NCBI GenBank assembly: GCA_016208105.1
Contig: JACQYS010000008.1
Coordinates: 186,001 to 250,000 of the forward strand
DNA length: 64,000 nt
DNA from: Desulfovibrio sp.
Lineage (GTDB): Bacteria > Desulfobacterota > Desulfovibrionia > Desulfovibrionales > Desulfovibrionaceae
Direction: 5' to 3'
Each line of letters starts with the position of its first letter. Positions within the stretch are counted from its first letter, which is position 1. The notes under the pieces are model-generated. The model ran no database searches and was not told the DNA's origin. It saw nothing but the letters and a program-made list of their open reading frames with translations. Position numbers and translations under genes: made by a program. Positions 53,066 through 62,167 of the stretch are shown piece by piece.

Positions 53066-53947
53066 ATGCCTATCAGTTGGGACGAGGCGCAAAAACGGCT
53101 TGAGAAGGCCGCGAGCATCCTAAACCGCGAGGAACCCGTCAGTGTCAGGGGTCCCATAAGCGTGGGAGTGGACCTTGGAACCGCAGACGTGGTGCTCATG
53201 GTCCTGGACGCATCCGGGGAACCTGTGGCCGCATTCCTGGAGTGGGCCGAAGTGGTTCGCGACGGGGTGGTGGTGGACTACATGGGGGCGGTGGACATCG
53301 TACGCGACATGGTGACCAAAGCCCGCAAGCGCACCGGCATGGAGATCACCCACGCCTCCACCTCGTTTCCGCCCGGAACGGACCGTCGCCTCTCCACCAA
53401 CATACTCGAAGCCGCCTGGCTCGAGGTGGCGGCCGTGCAGGACGAACCCACCTGCGTGGCCGAGCTCTTGAGCCTCCACAATGCCGCCGTGGTGGATATC
53501 GGCGGAGGCACAACCGGAACGGCGGTCGTCCGGGATGGAAAAGTGGTTTTCAGCGCGGACGAAGCCACCGGGGGCAGGCATCTGAGTCTGGTCCTGGCCG
53601 GACATTACGGCATCTCCTTCGAAGAGGCTGAGAAGAGGAAACGCCAGGCCGCCAAGTACGACGTCTTGAACCTGGTGCGGCCGACCTTGGAACGCGTCGG
53701 GGACATCGTGGCCAGGCACATCCATGGGCACGACGTCGAACGCATCATCCTCTCCGGCGGGACCTGCTGCCTGCCGGGCGCTGCCGAGGTGCTCGCCTCC
53801 GAACTCGGACTGCCGGTCACCCTGCCGTGCGAGCCGCTCCTGCTCACACCTCTGGCCATCGCCTCGCTCTCCCAGAGCAATGCTCCCATGTCCCATGATT
53901 CTCACATCTTTCAAGGACCATACATAGGAAAGGGGTTGAGACAATGA
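53066..53947 (+). CDS. EutJ-like Hsp70/actin-fold protein
   Basis: The 293-residue ATPase-fold protein resembles EutJ of ethanolamine operons. Phosphate-loop elements of the actin/Hsp70 fold are visible: GVDLGTADVVLMVLD near residue 34 and VVDIGGGTTGTAVV near 140; IILSGGTCCLPGAAEVLAS is the adenosine motif. It is predicted to be a chaperone for shell or cargo assembly; no activity is proven for EutJ. It starts 3 bases after the dehydrogenase and overlaps the amidohydrolase start (ATGA). Confidence 0.87.
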   Translation: MPISWDEAQKRLEKAASILNREEPVSVRGPISVGVDLGTADVVLMVLDASGEPVAAFLEWAEVVRDGVVVDYMGAVDIVRDMVTKARKRTGMEITHASTSFPPGTDRRLSTNILEAAWLEVAAVQDEPTCVAELLSLHNAAVVDIGGGTTGTAVVRDGKVVFSADEATGGRHLSLVLAGHYGISFEEAEKRKRQAAKYDVLNLVRPTLERVGDIVARHIHGHDVERIILSGGTCCLPGAAEVLASELGLPVTLPCEPLLLTPLAIASLSQSNAPMSHDSHIFQGPYIGKGLRQ

Positions 53948-54867
53948 AGGTCATTGACTTCCGCTTCAGACCAAACACGCAGCAGACCATCTCAGGCATC
54001 CAGAACAGCAAGATGTTCAAGGGGCTCTGCGAATCCATCGATTTTTCCAAGATGAAACCGCAGACCGTGGAAGAGGTGGTTGTCGACCTGGACCAGAACG
54101 GCGTCGAATGGGCGGTGATCACCGGCCGCGACTGCGAGACCACCTACGGAGCCAAGTCCAACAACGACAGCGTGATCGAGTTCGTCAAGAAATTCCCGCG
54201 TAAGTTCTTCGGCTTCGTGGGGCTCGACCCGCACAAGGGCATGCAGGCCGTGTACGAGCTGCGCGCGGCGATTAACGACCTGGGCCTGCACGGAGCCGCC
54301 GTGGACCCTTACCTTGCCCAGATCTACGCCAACGACGCCAAATACTACCCCATCTACGCCAAGTGCTGCGAACTGGACGTGCCGTTGGTGTTCACCACCG
54401 GTCCGGCTACGCTCGTTCCCGGCGCCATAATCGACCACGTGGCACCGCGCTACATCGACTTCGTGGCCCGGGATTTCCCGGATCTTAAAATCATCATCAG
54501 CCACGGCGGGTACCCCTGGGTGAACGAGGCCATCATCGTGGCCCAGCGTAACCGCAACGTGTACATCGAGCTTTCGGAATACGAGTTCTCCCCCATGTCC
54601 GAAGCATACGTGCAGGCCGCCAACACCATGATCGCGGACAAGATCCTCTACGCAAGCGCGCACCCCTTCGTGGACTTCAGGGAAGCGCTCAAGACCTACG
54701 CGCAGCTGCCGTTCAAGCCCGATGTTCGCCGCAAGATCATGTACGACAACGCGGCCAAGCTCCTGGGGATCAAGTCCGAAGCCCCGGCGGTAATACAAGG
54801 GGACGGCGGCAACCGCGACGCCGTGGCCGAAATTGTCCGCGAGGTATTGGCTCGTTTGAAGGCCTGA
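53944..54867 (+). CDS. Amidohydrolase-fold protein with C-terminal encapsulation-like helix
   Basis: The 307-residue TIM-barrel protein belongs to the amidohydrolase-2 family. The usual metal-binding HxH on strand 1 is replaced: the N-terminus reads VIDFRFRPN. IIISHGGYPWVNEAI and ILYASAHPFVDFREAL are the strand-6 and strand-8 regions, so one or more expected ligands remain. The extreme C-terminus, NRDAVAEIVREVLARLKA after a Gly/Ala linker, is an amphipathic helix like the encapsulation peptide of the aldehyde dehydrogenase. It closes the BMC operon, overlapping the eutJ-like gene. Function in the compartment is unknown; decarboxylase or hydrolase chemistry is possible. Confidence 0.8.
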   Translation: MKVIDFRFRPNTQQTISGIQNSKMFKGLCESIDFSKMKPQTVEEVVVDLDQNGVEWAVITGRDCETTYGAKSNNDSVIEFVKKFPRKFFGFVGLDPHKGMQAVYELRAAINDLGLHGAAVDPYLAQIYANDAKYYPIYAKCCELDVPLVFTTGPATLVPGAIIDHVAPRYIDFVARDFPDLKIIISHGGYPWVNEAIIVAQRNRNVYIELSEYEFSPMSEAYVQAANTMIADKILYASAHPFVDFREALKTYAQLPFKPDVRRKIMYDNAAKLLGIKSEAPAVIQGDGGNRDAVAEIVREVLARLKA

Positions 54868-54916
54868 ACTCCAGACGTTCCTGGAAGTAGCTGATTTGCT
54901 CCATTAACCGCATCCC

Positions 54917-54955
54917 GGAGGGAGAGCCGGCCTCGTTGCGGCTTTCTCTCCCCAA
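54917..54955 (+). terminator. Hairpin after the BMC operon
   Basis: GGGAGAGCCG near 54920 pairs with CGGCTTTCTCTCCC ending near 54955, with a small bulge, about 55 bases after the last BMC gene. There is no U-run; partial read-through into the chemoreceptor gene is conceivable. Confidence 0.4.
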
Positions 54956-55024
54956 CGGACGATTGCCTGCAATAGGCGTGGCCCCATGTGGCCTTGGCAT
55001 GTTTTTCGGGAGGAGGTTTTCCCA

Positions 55025-57184
55025 ATGTTCAAGGACATGAAGCTCGGGGTGAAACTCGGTCTGGGTTTCGGAATCTTGGTACTGCTAACCTGCGCGCTCG
55101 GCCTTTTGGCCATCGCGAAGATGCACTCCGCCCAGGAGGGCGGAGAGGACATGGCCCTGGCGCATATTCCCGAGGTGGTCATCGCCAACGGATTGGAGCG
55201 CTCGGTGCAGATGGCCATGCTTTCCATGCGCGGCTATTCCTTATCCTACAAGCCCGCATACTGGGAGGAAAGCCAGAAGTGGCTCGCCCAGGCGCGAGAA
55301 TTTCTGGAACAAGCCCAGGCTCACCTGCAAAAATATCCCGCAGCCGCCCAGATCAAGGAAGGCGAGTCCAGGGCGACGGCTGAGGTGGATCGTTACGCTA
55401 AAGCTGCGCAGGAAACCAAGGCTATTGTCGACCTGATGGTCAAGGAACGGGGCTTCATGGACAGAGCCTCCGAAGAATTCAATGCCAACACCTCAAAATA
55501 CCTTGAGAACAGAAAAAAATGGCTCCTCTCGCTGATTGATGCCAACAAGTCCGGAATGTTTCTGAAAGAGGGCCTGGAAGACGTTTTCGCCATGAACAAG
55601 ATTGACGACCTCGGCTCCCAGATCCTGCTCAAGACCTTCAAGGCCCAGGCCCTGTTCGATGTGAAGCAGGTGGAAGGAGTGAAGGGCCAGTTGAAAGAGC
55701 TTGGTGAACTTCTCGACAAGCTCAAGGCGCGCACCAGCGACATGGGCGCCATGATGGCCCTGGAAGGCCTGAGCGCGAGCGCCGAGGCCTACGAAGCGAC
55801 CATCGGGGACTATCTCAAGGCCTTGCAGCGCCTGGAAGAGGCGAATCGGGCCCTGGACGCCACAGGTGGCAACGTGGTGGCGGTCGCCAGGGAAATCGCC
55901 GACGCCGGAATGAAGCAGGCCCAGTTGATCGCGGACCGGTCCGCGAAAGACCTGGGAGCCGCCATGTACGGGCTCATGGGCGGTCTTGGCGTCGCAGTGG
56001 CTCTGGGTCTGGGGGTTGCCGTGTATCTGACCAGGAGCATCACCGCGCCCATGACCAAGGGAGCGGCCTTTGCTTCCGCCGTGGCCTCGGGAGACCTGGA
56101 CCAGACGCTGGACCTGGACCAGAACGATGAAGTGGGCGTGCTGGCCAAGGCCATGACGCTTATGGTCGCCACCTTGAAGCTCAAGATCGCCGAAGCCACC
56201 AAGCAGGAGGTCCAGGCCAGGGAAGCGGCCACAGAGGCCAAATCGGCCATGGAGCAGGCCCAGCTCAAGGAGCAGGAGGTCAGCGAGCTGCTCGCCAGGA
56301 TGAACGCGCTGGCGGACCAGGCCCAGTCGATCTCGGAGAGGATGTCCTCGGCCACGGAGCAACTTTCCGCACAGACTCAGGAAATATCCTCGGGAGCGCA
56401 GTCGCAAAGCCAGCGCATCGCCGTAACAGCCACAGCCATGGAACAGATGACCGCCACGGTCCTGGACGTGGCTCAAAACGCCTCAGAAGCCTCGTCCAAC
56501 GCCGATCAGGCCCTTCACAAGGCCACCCACGGCGCAACCGTGGTTGGCCAGGCCGTCACCGGCATCGGCGGCGTGCATTCCATCACCCAGGATCTCCAGC
56601 ACAACATGGAAGATCTGGGTCACAAGGCCGAGGCCATCGGCACTGTGCTGAACGTCATCTCCGACATTGCGGACCAGACCAACCTGCTGGCGCTCAACGC
56701 TGCCATCGAAGCAGCCAGAGCGGGAGAGGCGGGACGTGGATTCGCGGTGGTGGCGGACGAAGTGCGCAAGCTTGCTGAGAAGACCATGGGCGCCACCAGG
56801 GAAGTCGGCGACAGCATCCAGGCCATCCAGAACGCTGCGCGCCTAAGCGTGGTGAAGATGCAGAACGCGGCTTCGGAAGTGGAAAAAGTCACCGGCCTGG
56901 CCCAGCAGTCAGGCACCGTGCTCTCCGAAATACTGGGGCTTACCGAGACCAACGCCAAGCGTGTGGAAGGCATCGCGGCCGCGGCCGAGGAGCAATCGGC
57001 CTCAACCGGAGAAATCAACCGGGCCATCGAGCATATCAACCGCATCGTGAGCGAAACCGCCGAGGGGATCAACCAATCGGCCAAGGCCATCGAGGATCTG
57101 ACCGTGATGTCTTCCGAGTTGAACGAGCTCATCGCGCACCTCAAATTCGCGGATGAGACGCAAGGTCCGAAAATGCTTTTGTAA
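55025..57184 (+). CDS. Methyl-accepting chemotaxis protein (four-helix-bundle type)
   Basis: The 719-residue chemoreceptor starts at the ATG after GGGAGGAGG. Span 1 is at about residues 10-32. A long helical periplasmic domain (about 35-310, TarH/four-helix-bundle type, here extended) follows, then span 2 at about 320-340, HAMP, and a signalling domain with [19 protein letters not shown] and [18 protein letters not shown]. It follows the BMC operon directly and precedes a TauE-type exporter gene, so sensing isethionate, taurine or a product is a sensible guess, not visible in the sequence. Confidence 0.92.
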   Translation: MFKDMKLGVKLGLGFGILVLLTCALGLLAIAKMHSAQEGGEDMALAHIPEVVIANGLERSVQMAMLSMRGYSLSYKPAYWEESQKWLAQAREFLEQAQAHLQKYPAAAQIKEGESRATAEVDRYAKAAQETKAIVDLMVKERGFMDRASEEFNANTSKYLENRKKWLLSLIDANKSGMFLKEGLEDVFAMNKIDDLGSQILLKTFKAQALFDVKQVEGVKGQLKELGELLDKLKARTSDMGAMMALEGLSASAEAYEATIGDYLKALQRLEEANRALDATGGNVVAVAREIADAGMKQAQLIADRSAKDLGAAMYGLMGGLGVAVALGLGVAVYLTRSITAPMTKGAAFASAVASGDLDQTLDLDQNDEVGVLAKAMTLMVATLKLKIAEATKQEVQAREAATEAKSAMEQAQLKEQEVSELLARMNALADQAQSISERMSSATEQLSAQTQEISSGAQSQSQRIAVTATAMEQMTATVLDVAQNASEASSNADQALHKATHGATVVGQAVTGIGGVHSITQDLQHNMEDLGHKAEAIGTVLNVISDIADQTNLLALNAAIEAARAGEAGRGFAVVADEVRKLAEKTMGATREVGDSIQAIQNAARLSVVKMQNAASEVEKVTGLAQQSGTVLSEILGLTETNAKRVEGIAAAAEEQSASTGEINRAIEHINRIVSETAEGINQSAKAIEDLTVMSSELNELIAHLKFADETQGPKMLL

Positions 57185-57199
57185 CACTGTCGATAGACT

Positions 57200-57233
57200 C
57201 CCGGCCCGCATGCCGCGCCAGACACGGGCCGGG
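57200..57233 (+). terminator. Hairpin after the chemoreceptor gene
   Basis: CCCGGCCCG (57200-57208) and CGGGCCGGG (57225-57233) form a perfect 9-bp stem with a 16-base loop, 15 bases after the stop. No U-run follows, as with other stems in this window. Confidence 0.45.
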
Positions 57234-57292
57234 ACAACGACATATGGCAACCAAGAACGCATCCCCCGTGGGACGCGGGGGTACGCACAAGA

Positions 57293-58066
57293 ATGATTTC
57301 CTTGGCCGTAATAGCCTTTTTCGTGGGCATGCTCATCGGCACCGTGGGGATCGGTGGGATTCTTCTCATACCGGCCATCAGCGCCTTCACGGGCATGGGC
57401 ACCCGCGAGGCCATGGCCACGGCCCTGTTCAGCTTCATCTTCACCGCGGTGATAGGCACCTACCTCTTCGAACGCCGCAAAAGCATCGACTGGATGATCT
57501 CAGTGCCCATCTGCCTTGGGGCCCTTCTTTTCGGCTATCTGGGGGCCCTGGTGAACTCCATGGTCAACACGCTCTGGCTCAATGTCGCCCTCTCTTTGGT
57601 CATCATTTTCGCCGGCGCCTATGTTCTCATCCCCAGTCTGGGGACCAGACAATTTGAATTCGACAAGCGCTCCGCGGCCCACCTGGCCCTTTTGACCGGA
57701 ATCGGAGGCGTGGTCGGCTTCGTCTCGGGCCTCACCGGGGTTGGCGGCCCAGTTCTGTCCGTACCCATCATGGTGGTCCTGGGATTTCCTCCGCTAACGG
57801 CCATCGCCACTGGCCAGGTGATCCAGGTTGCCGCGGCCAGCTCCGGCACGGTGGGCAACCTGATTCACGGATTCATCGACTTCAGGGCGGCTTCCTGGCT
57901 TTCCGTGGTCCAACTTGGCGGCTTGATACTCGGGGTGCGCTTCGCGCATTCCTTCAAGACCAACCAGCTGCGCAGGCTCGTGGCCATCGTCTGCCTGCTG
58001 GTGGGAGGGTTTCTTTTCGTCCGCTGCGCAGCAGGTATGCTGGCCGCATTCGGCCTTCACCTGTAG
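57293..58066 (+). CDS. TauE/SafE-family exporter
   Basis: The 257-residue membrane protein has about eight spans and the duplicated TauE/SafE pattern: GMLIGTVGIGGILLIPAISA in the first half and GFVSGLTGVGGPVLSVPIMV in the second. The family includes exporters of sulfite, sulfoacetate and other sulfur compounds. Placement 2.4 kb after a sulfite-releasing locus suggests sulfite export or protection, though a sulfidogen would normally consume sulfite. No obvious ribosome site precedes the ATG at 57293; a start slightly downstream is possible. Confidence 0.85.
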   Translation: MISLAVIAFFVGMLIGTVGIGGILLIPAISAFTGMGTREAMATALFSFIFTAVIGTYLFERRKSIDWMISVPICLGALLFGYLGALVNSMVNTLWLNVALSLVIIFAGAYVLIPSLGTRQFEFDKRSAAHLALLTGIGGVVGFVSGLTGVGGPVLSVPIMVVLGFPPLTAIATGQVIQVAAASSGTVGNLIHGFIDFRAASWLSVVQLGGLILGVRFAHSFKTNQLRRLVAIVCLLVGGFLFVRCAAGMLAAFGLHL

Positions 58067-58206
58067 CCTCGCTGTTAATCAAACGCGGCCCTCCCATTTT
58101 TAAGAAGAACTTGACGAAAGCCCGCCTCTTGCGCTCCCATACATAGGTCTTTTTCACTGACACCACTTTTGGAATCGATCCAGGCTTTACGCCACGGGAG
58201 GTTGCC

Positions 58207-59115
58207 ATGAACAGTCTGAAACACGCCTTACTGCTCTGTTCGCTTCTCGTCCTTTCGTGCCTTGGTCCAAGCGGAGCGGCCGCCAAGGAAGAGCTGATGG
58301 GAAAGACCTCGGTGGGCGACCTTACGGTCTTCATTCTCTCGGACGGATACCGCGACCTGGACGCCAAGCTCTTCCTGGCCACGGATCCCTCGCAGCAGGC
58401 AGCGGTGAAAGAAATCTATCCTCAGGGCAAGACACGCAATTCGCTCAACACCTTTCTCATGAAGTCCGCTGGGAAGCTTATTCTGGTGGATACCGGCGGT
58501 GGGGCGCTTTTGGGGCCTGACGCGGGAGGACTTCCCAAAGCCCTGGCCGCGGCCGGTTTTTCCCCGGGGGACATTACCGACGTGCTCCTGACCCACAACC
58601 ATCGCGACCACATCGGCGGTCTGGCCCTGGACGGCAAGGCCGCTTTTGCCAACGCCACAGTCCATCTGTCCAAGGCCGAGCACGATTTCTGGATGAACCC
58701 CGCCAACGAGGCCACTGTCGCGGAGCGGGCCCGGACAACCTTCGTGGCCACCCGTGAGATGCTGGCCCTGTATCCGGGCAAGGTCCGTACCTTCGAGCCC
58801 GGGCAGGAGCAATTCCCCGGAGTAAAGACCCTCGCCGCCTACGGGCACACACCCGGACACATCGCCGTGCTGGTGAGTTCGAAAGGCGACAATCTGCTCA
58901 TCTTTGGCGACCTGCTGCACGGCATTGACCTGCAACTCGCTCGCCCGGACATCGCCATAGCCTTCGACTCAGACCCTGCCGCCGCCGTCGCGTCCAGGAA
59001 AACCCTGCTCAGCCGGGCCGCAACCGAGAAATGGAGCGTGACCGGTGTTCACGTTCCAGGGCCGGATACGTACCGCATCCAGGCGAAAGGGGACGGCTTC
59101 GCCTTTGTTCGTTAA
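58207..59115 (+). CDS. Secreted metallo-beta-lactamase-fold hydrolase
   Basis: The 302-residue protein has a signal peptide ([19 protein letters not shown]; a lipoprotein-like Cys lies within it) and the metal motif [12 protein letters not shown] (HxHxDH variant HNHRDH). Further ligands appear at GHTPGHIAV and GDLLHG. It resembles quorum-quenching/lactonase-like and general MBL-fold hydrolases, and the substrate is unknown. GGGAGG lies before the ATG. It is separated by 140 bases from the exporter gene and 71 from the next gene. Confidence 0.85.
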   Translation: MNSLKHALLLCSLLVLSCLGPSGAAAKEELMGKTSVGDLTVFILSDGYRDLDAKLFLATDPSQQAAVKEIYPQGKTRNSLNTFLMKSAGKLILVDTGGGALLGPDAGGLPKALAAAGFSPGDITDVLLTHNHRDHIGGLALDGKAAFANATVHLSKAEHDFWMNPANEATVAERARTTFVATREMLALYPGKVRTFEPGQEQFPGVKTLAAYGHTPGHIAVLVSSKGDNLLIFGDLLHGIDLQLARPDIAIAFDSDPAAAVASRKTLLSRAATEKWSVTGVHVPGPDTYRIQAKGDGFAFVR

Positions 59116-59129
59116 AATTCGTTGGTGAG

Positions 59130-59135
59130 TATAAT
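59130..59135 (+). promoter_or_regulatory. Possible -10 element before the HIBADH-family gene
   Basis: A perfect TATAAT lies 51 bases before the ATG at 59187; a weak TTCGTT stands 17 bases upstream. It suggests an independent promoter. Confidence 0.35.
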
Positions 59136-59186
59136 CTTCCAGGGCCATACGGCCTGAAACAGATCAGACAAGGCAGACCAAGCAGC

Positions 59187-60095
59187 ATGACGACGAAAGG
59201 ACAAGAAGCGGCCACGCCTTCCTCAACACGCATCGGTTGGATCGGCACCGGGATAATGGGGCTTTCCATGTGCGGCCATCTCATGGACGCCGGATATGCG
59301 CTCACGGTTTTCAATCGCAGCAAGGACAAGGCCCTGCCGCTTCTGGAAAAGGGCGCCGTGTGGGCTGAAACTCCCCGGGAAGCGGCGCGCTCTTCAGACG
59401 TTGTTTTCACCATGGTGGGCTACCCCAAGGACGTGCGCGAAGTGTACTTCGGGGAAAACGGTGTGCTGGCCGGGGCCAAGCCCGGTGCGACCCTGGTGGA
59501 CATGACCACCAACAGCCCGAGCCTGGCCGAGGAGATTGCGGCCGCGGCAAGCAACGCCGGATTGTTCGTCCTGGACGCCCCGGTTTCCGGTGGCGACATC
59601 GGAGCGAGAAACGCCACCTTGTCCATCATGGTGGGAGGTGACGAGAAGGTGTTCAAAGCCGTTCGCCCCCTGTTTGAAGTGATGGGCAAGACCATCGTGC
59701 TCCAAGGCCCTGCCGGCTGCGGCCAGCACGCCAAGATGTGCAACCAGATCGTCATCGCCGGGCACATGATAGGGGTGTGCGAGAGTCTGCTCTACTCGGT
59801 GCGGGCGGGACTTGCTCCGGAAAAGGTTCTGGAGTCCATTTCCACCGGAGCCGCGGCCTGCCCCGCCCTGACAGGATTGTGGCCGAGGATCCTTAAGAAT
59901 GATTTCGCGCCCGGCTTCTTCATCGACCACTTCATCAAGGACATGGGCATCGCCCTGGAGGAATCGAAAAGAATGGGACTTCAGCTCAAGGGTCTGGCTC
60001 TGGTGGCCGACGTCTACCGAGAAGCCCAGGCCATGGGGTTCGGGCAAAACGGCACCCAGGCCCTGTACCTGGCCCTACAGAAGCTGGCCGCGTAA
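59187..60095 (+). CDS. 3-hydroxyisobutyrate-dehydrogenase-family oxidoreductase
   Basis: The 302-residue NAD(P)-dependent beta-hydroxyacid dehydrogenase starts at the ATG at 59187. The dinucleotide motif [15 protein letters not shown] lies at about residues 17-31, the substrate loop is [13 protein letters not shown], and the catalytic Lys is in [26 protein letters not shown] is the C-terminal helical domain. Known relatives act on 3-hydroxyisobutyrate, tartronate semialdehyde, 2-hydroxymethylglutarate or sulfolactaldehyde; sequence inspection does not decide. Near a sulfonate locus a sulfonate-related aldehyde reductase is worth considering. It ends 5 bases from the convergent regulator gene. 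Confidence 0.88.
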   Translation: MTTKGQEAATPSSTRIGWIGTGIMGLSMCGHLMDAGYALTVFNRSKDKALPLLEKGAVWAETPREAARSSDVVFTMVGYPKDVREVYFGENGVLAGAKPGATLVDMTTNSPSLAEEIAAAASNAGLFVLDAPVSGGDIGARNATLSIMVGGDEKVFKAVRPLFEVMGKTIVLQGPAGCGQHAKMCNQIVIAGHMIGVCESLLYSVRAGLAPEKVLESISTGAAACPALTGLWPRILKNDFAPGFFIDHFIKDMGIALEESKRMGLQLKGLALVADVYREAQAMGFGQNGTQALYLALQKLAA

Positions 60096-60100
60096 TTCGG

Positions 60101-61960
60101 TCAGACCGGTCCCAACCTGCGCATCCTGCGCCACAAGGTGGAGCGGCTGACTCCAAGCAGTTTGGCCGCCTCGCCGACCCTGCCCCGGGTCTCGGCCAGG
60201 GCTTGTCCGATCTGCTCCCCTTCGTTCGGCATGGAGCAGAGCACGGGCGAAACCGGAGAGTCCTCCAGAAGCTGGCGGATCAGGCTGCCGGAAATCTCTC
60301 CTTCCTTCAGCATGGCCGCCACCCGGGCCATGACGTTCTGCAGCTCACGGACGTTGCCAGGCCAGGCGTGGCGTTTGAGCTCCTGCAAAGCGGCTGCGGA
60401 AAGAACATGCCCCTGCCCCCGGGTTTGCGCCATGGCCAGAAAGTGTTCGGCCAGGATGGGAATGTCCTGTAGACGCTGGCGCAGGGGAGGCAGTTTGAGG
60501 CGTAGGACGTTCAAACGGTAGTAGAGGTCGCTGCGGAACGCCCCCGAGTGAACGAGTTCCGTAAGGCTCCTGTTCGTTGCAGCCACCACCCTCACATCCA
60601 CGGGTATCACCTGGTCGCTGCCTAGGCGCATGACTTTCTTCTCCTGAAGCACTCGTAAGAGTTTGCCTTGAATCCCGGCATCCATCTCAGCGATTTCGTC
60701 CAAAAAGATCGTCCCACCGTGGGCCAGCTCGAACAGACCCGGCTTTCCCTTCTGGCTGGCGCCGGTGAACGCACCCTGAACATAGCCGAAGAGCTCGCTC
60801 TCCAGGAGCTGCCCGGGCAAGGCCGCACAGTTCACTGCCACGAACGGTCCAGCGGAGCGGTCGCTTGCGTTGTGGATGCTCTGGGCGAAAAGCTCCTTGC
60901 CCGTTCCAGTCTCTCCCCGTACGAGCACCGTGGCGTCGTATTGGGCGAAGTCGATACCCATGGAGATTGCTTGGCGCAAAATCTCGCTGGTGCCCAAAAT
61001 ATCCTTGAAACGCACCGTGGCCACGTGGCCGGAAGCCAGGATGCTTTTTCTTACGGTAGCTTCCATCTTTTGAATCTGGCGCACGTCGTGGAAGGTGGCC
61101 ACCGCGCCAACCGTCACACCGCGCACGGTGATGGCTGCCTTGTTGCACATTATTTCTTGGTCGAAGACACGTTCTATCTGTCCGGCATCCCCTTTCCCGG
61201 TGTCGAGCACCTTGTCCAGCCCGAGCCTTGGCCAAACATCGGCGATGGGGCGGCCCAGTGCGTCGGCCTCGGTCAGGCGCAGCATGCGCCCTGCCATAGG
61301 GTTGAACACCGTAACCGTCCCGTCCCGGTCTACAGCCACGATTCCGTTATCCGTGGAGGTGAGCACCGCGCGCATGAGCGAGCTTTTGGTTTTTTCCACA
61401 GCCCGCGCATGAGCGATGCGCCTGGCTTCCTCAACTGCGGAAAGAATGCTTCTGGGGCCGGTCTCGACCGGCTGACAGGGAACACCGAGCTCTTTGGCAA
61501 CCTGGGCCATGATGAATCCGCCGACCACAATCGCGGCACCCTCGTCCCTTGCCTTTATGATCTGCGGGCCGATATCCTCCTCGCGGAATAATTCGTAAAC
61601 CCCAATATCCACTCCGAACATGCGCCCCATCTCTTTGACCCCGCCGGTCATGTAGGGAAAGGCCACCACCGCTATCCGGTCGGTTTTGTGGGTGGCCTCA
61701 TAGAGAGCTTTGATGAGGTCCATACCGCCTGAGGAAATGTCCACCACCGATATGTCCGGCAGAGCCCCCTCGATGATCTTGGCCGTGGCCCCTCGGGAGA
61801 TGACCACCTCCACCCCGTCTGCTGCCAGCTTGCGGACCACTCCGACCGCTTCGCCCATAAGCCCTTTGGCCAAGCGAACATCCGGATGATGGACTTTCAG
61901 AACGTCCCTCGCTTGTTCAAGCATCTTGGTGTGGAGCGCAACAAAAGCGATGGTGGACAT
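60101..61960 (-). CDS. PrpR-type sigma-54-dependent transcriptional activator
   Basis: The 619-residue activator has an N-terminal PrpR_N sensor domain at about residues 10-175, found in regulators of propionate and related acid catabolism (GVEVVISRGATAKIIEG and VVGGFIMAQVAKELG are typical). A PAS domain follows at about 195-300. The AAA+ core has RGETGTGKELFA, canonical GAFTGA and TIFLDEIAEMD; a Fis-type helix-turn-helix, GRVGEAAKLLGVSRSTLWRR, ends the protein. The ATG at 61960 is used. It is divergent from a DASS transporter gene preceded by a -24/-12 promoter and an inverted repeat, its likely target. Confidence 0.92.
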   Translation of the reverse strand: MSTIAFVALHTKMLEQARDVLKVHHPDVRLAKGLMGEAVGVVRKLAADGVEVVISRGATAKIIEGALPDISVVDISSGGMDLIKALYEATHKTDRIAVVAFPYMTGGVKEMGRMFGVDIGVYELFREEDIGPQIIKARDEGAAIVVGGFIMAQVAKELGVPCQPVETGPRSILSAVEEARRIAHARAVEKTKSSLMRAVLTSTDNGIVAVDRDGTVTVFNPMAGRMLRLTEADALGRPIADVWPRLGLDKVLDTGKGDAGQIERVFDQEIMCNKAAITVRGVTVGAVATFHDVRQIQKMEATVRKSILASGHVATVRFKDILGTSEILRQAISMGIDFAQYDATVLVRGETGTGKELFAQSIHNASDRSAGPFVAVNCAALPGQLLESELFGYVQGAFTGASQKGKPGLFELAHGGTIFLDEIAEMDAGIQGKLLRVLQEKKVMRLGSDQVIPVDVRVVAATNRSLTELVHSGAFRSDLYYRLNVLRLKLPPLRQRLQDIPILAEHFLAMAQTRGQGHVLSAAALQELKRHAWPGNVRELQNVMARVAAMLKEGEISGSLIRQLLEDSPVSPVLCSMPNEGEQIGQALAETRGRVGEAAKLLGVSRSTLWRRMRRLGPV

Positions 61961-62006
61961 ATTCTCCCCGGCATGACGAAACGCTTTGAAACAATTTGTG
62001 ACTAAC

Positions 62007-62024
62007 TGAAACACTAGCGTTTCA
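62007..62024. promoter_or_regulatory. Activator site between the PrpR-type regulator and DASS transporter
   Basis: TGAAAC-ACTAGC-GTTTCA is a perfect inverted repeat with 6-base arms and 6-base spacer. It lies 52 bases left of the -24 element of the transporter promoter and 47 bases upstream of the regulator start, so it may serve both genes. Confidence 0.55.
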
Positions 62025-62074
62025 CAACTCACAGACTTGCAGCATAACACCATGATTTACAACAACAAACTCGT

Positions 62075-62090
62075 TGGAACACATTCTGCT
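62075..62090 (+). promoter_or_regulatory. Sigma-54 (-24/-12) promoter of the DASS transporter gene
   Basis: TGGAACACATTCTGCT has GG at 62076-62077 and GC at 62088-62089 exactly 10 bases apart. The predicted start near 62101 is 67 bases before the ATG. Confidence 0.6.
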
Positions 62091-62167
62091 ATTGTTTTGG
62101 CATAGAAGCCGTGTCCCATTCTAACGTATCGGTATGAAACCGGAAGCGAAACGCCAAGGAGCCAGAC

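Noticed and set aside
51626-53092. 488-codon open frame on the minus strand opposite the aldehyde dehydrogenase gene
   Set aside because: Shadow frame; the plus strand has the encapsulation peptide and the catalytic cysteine.
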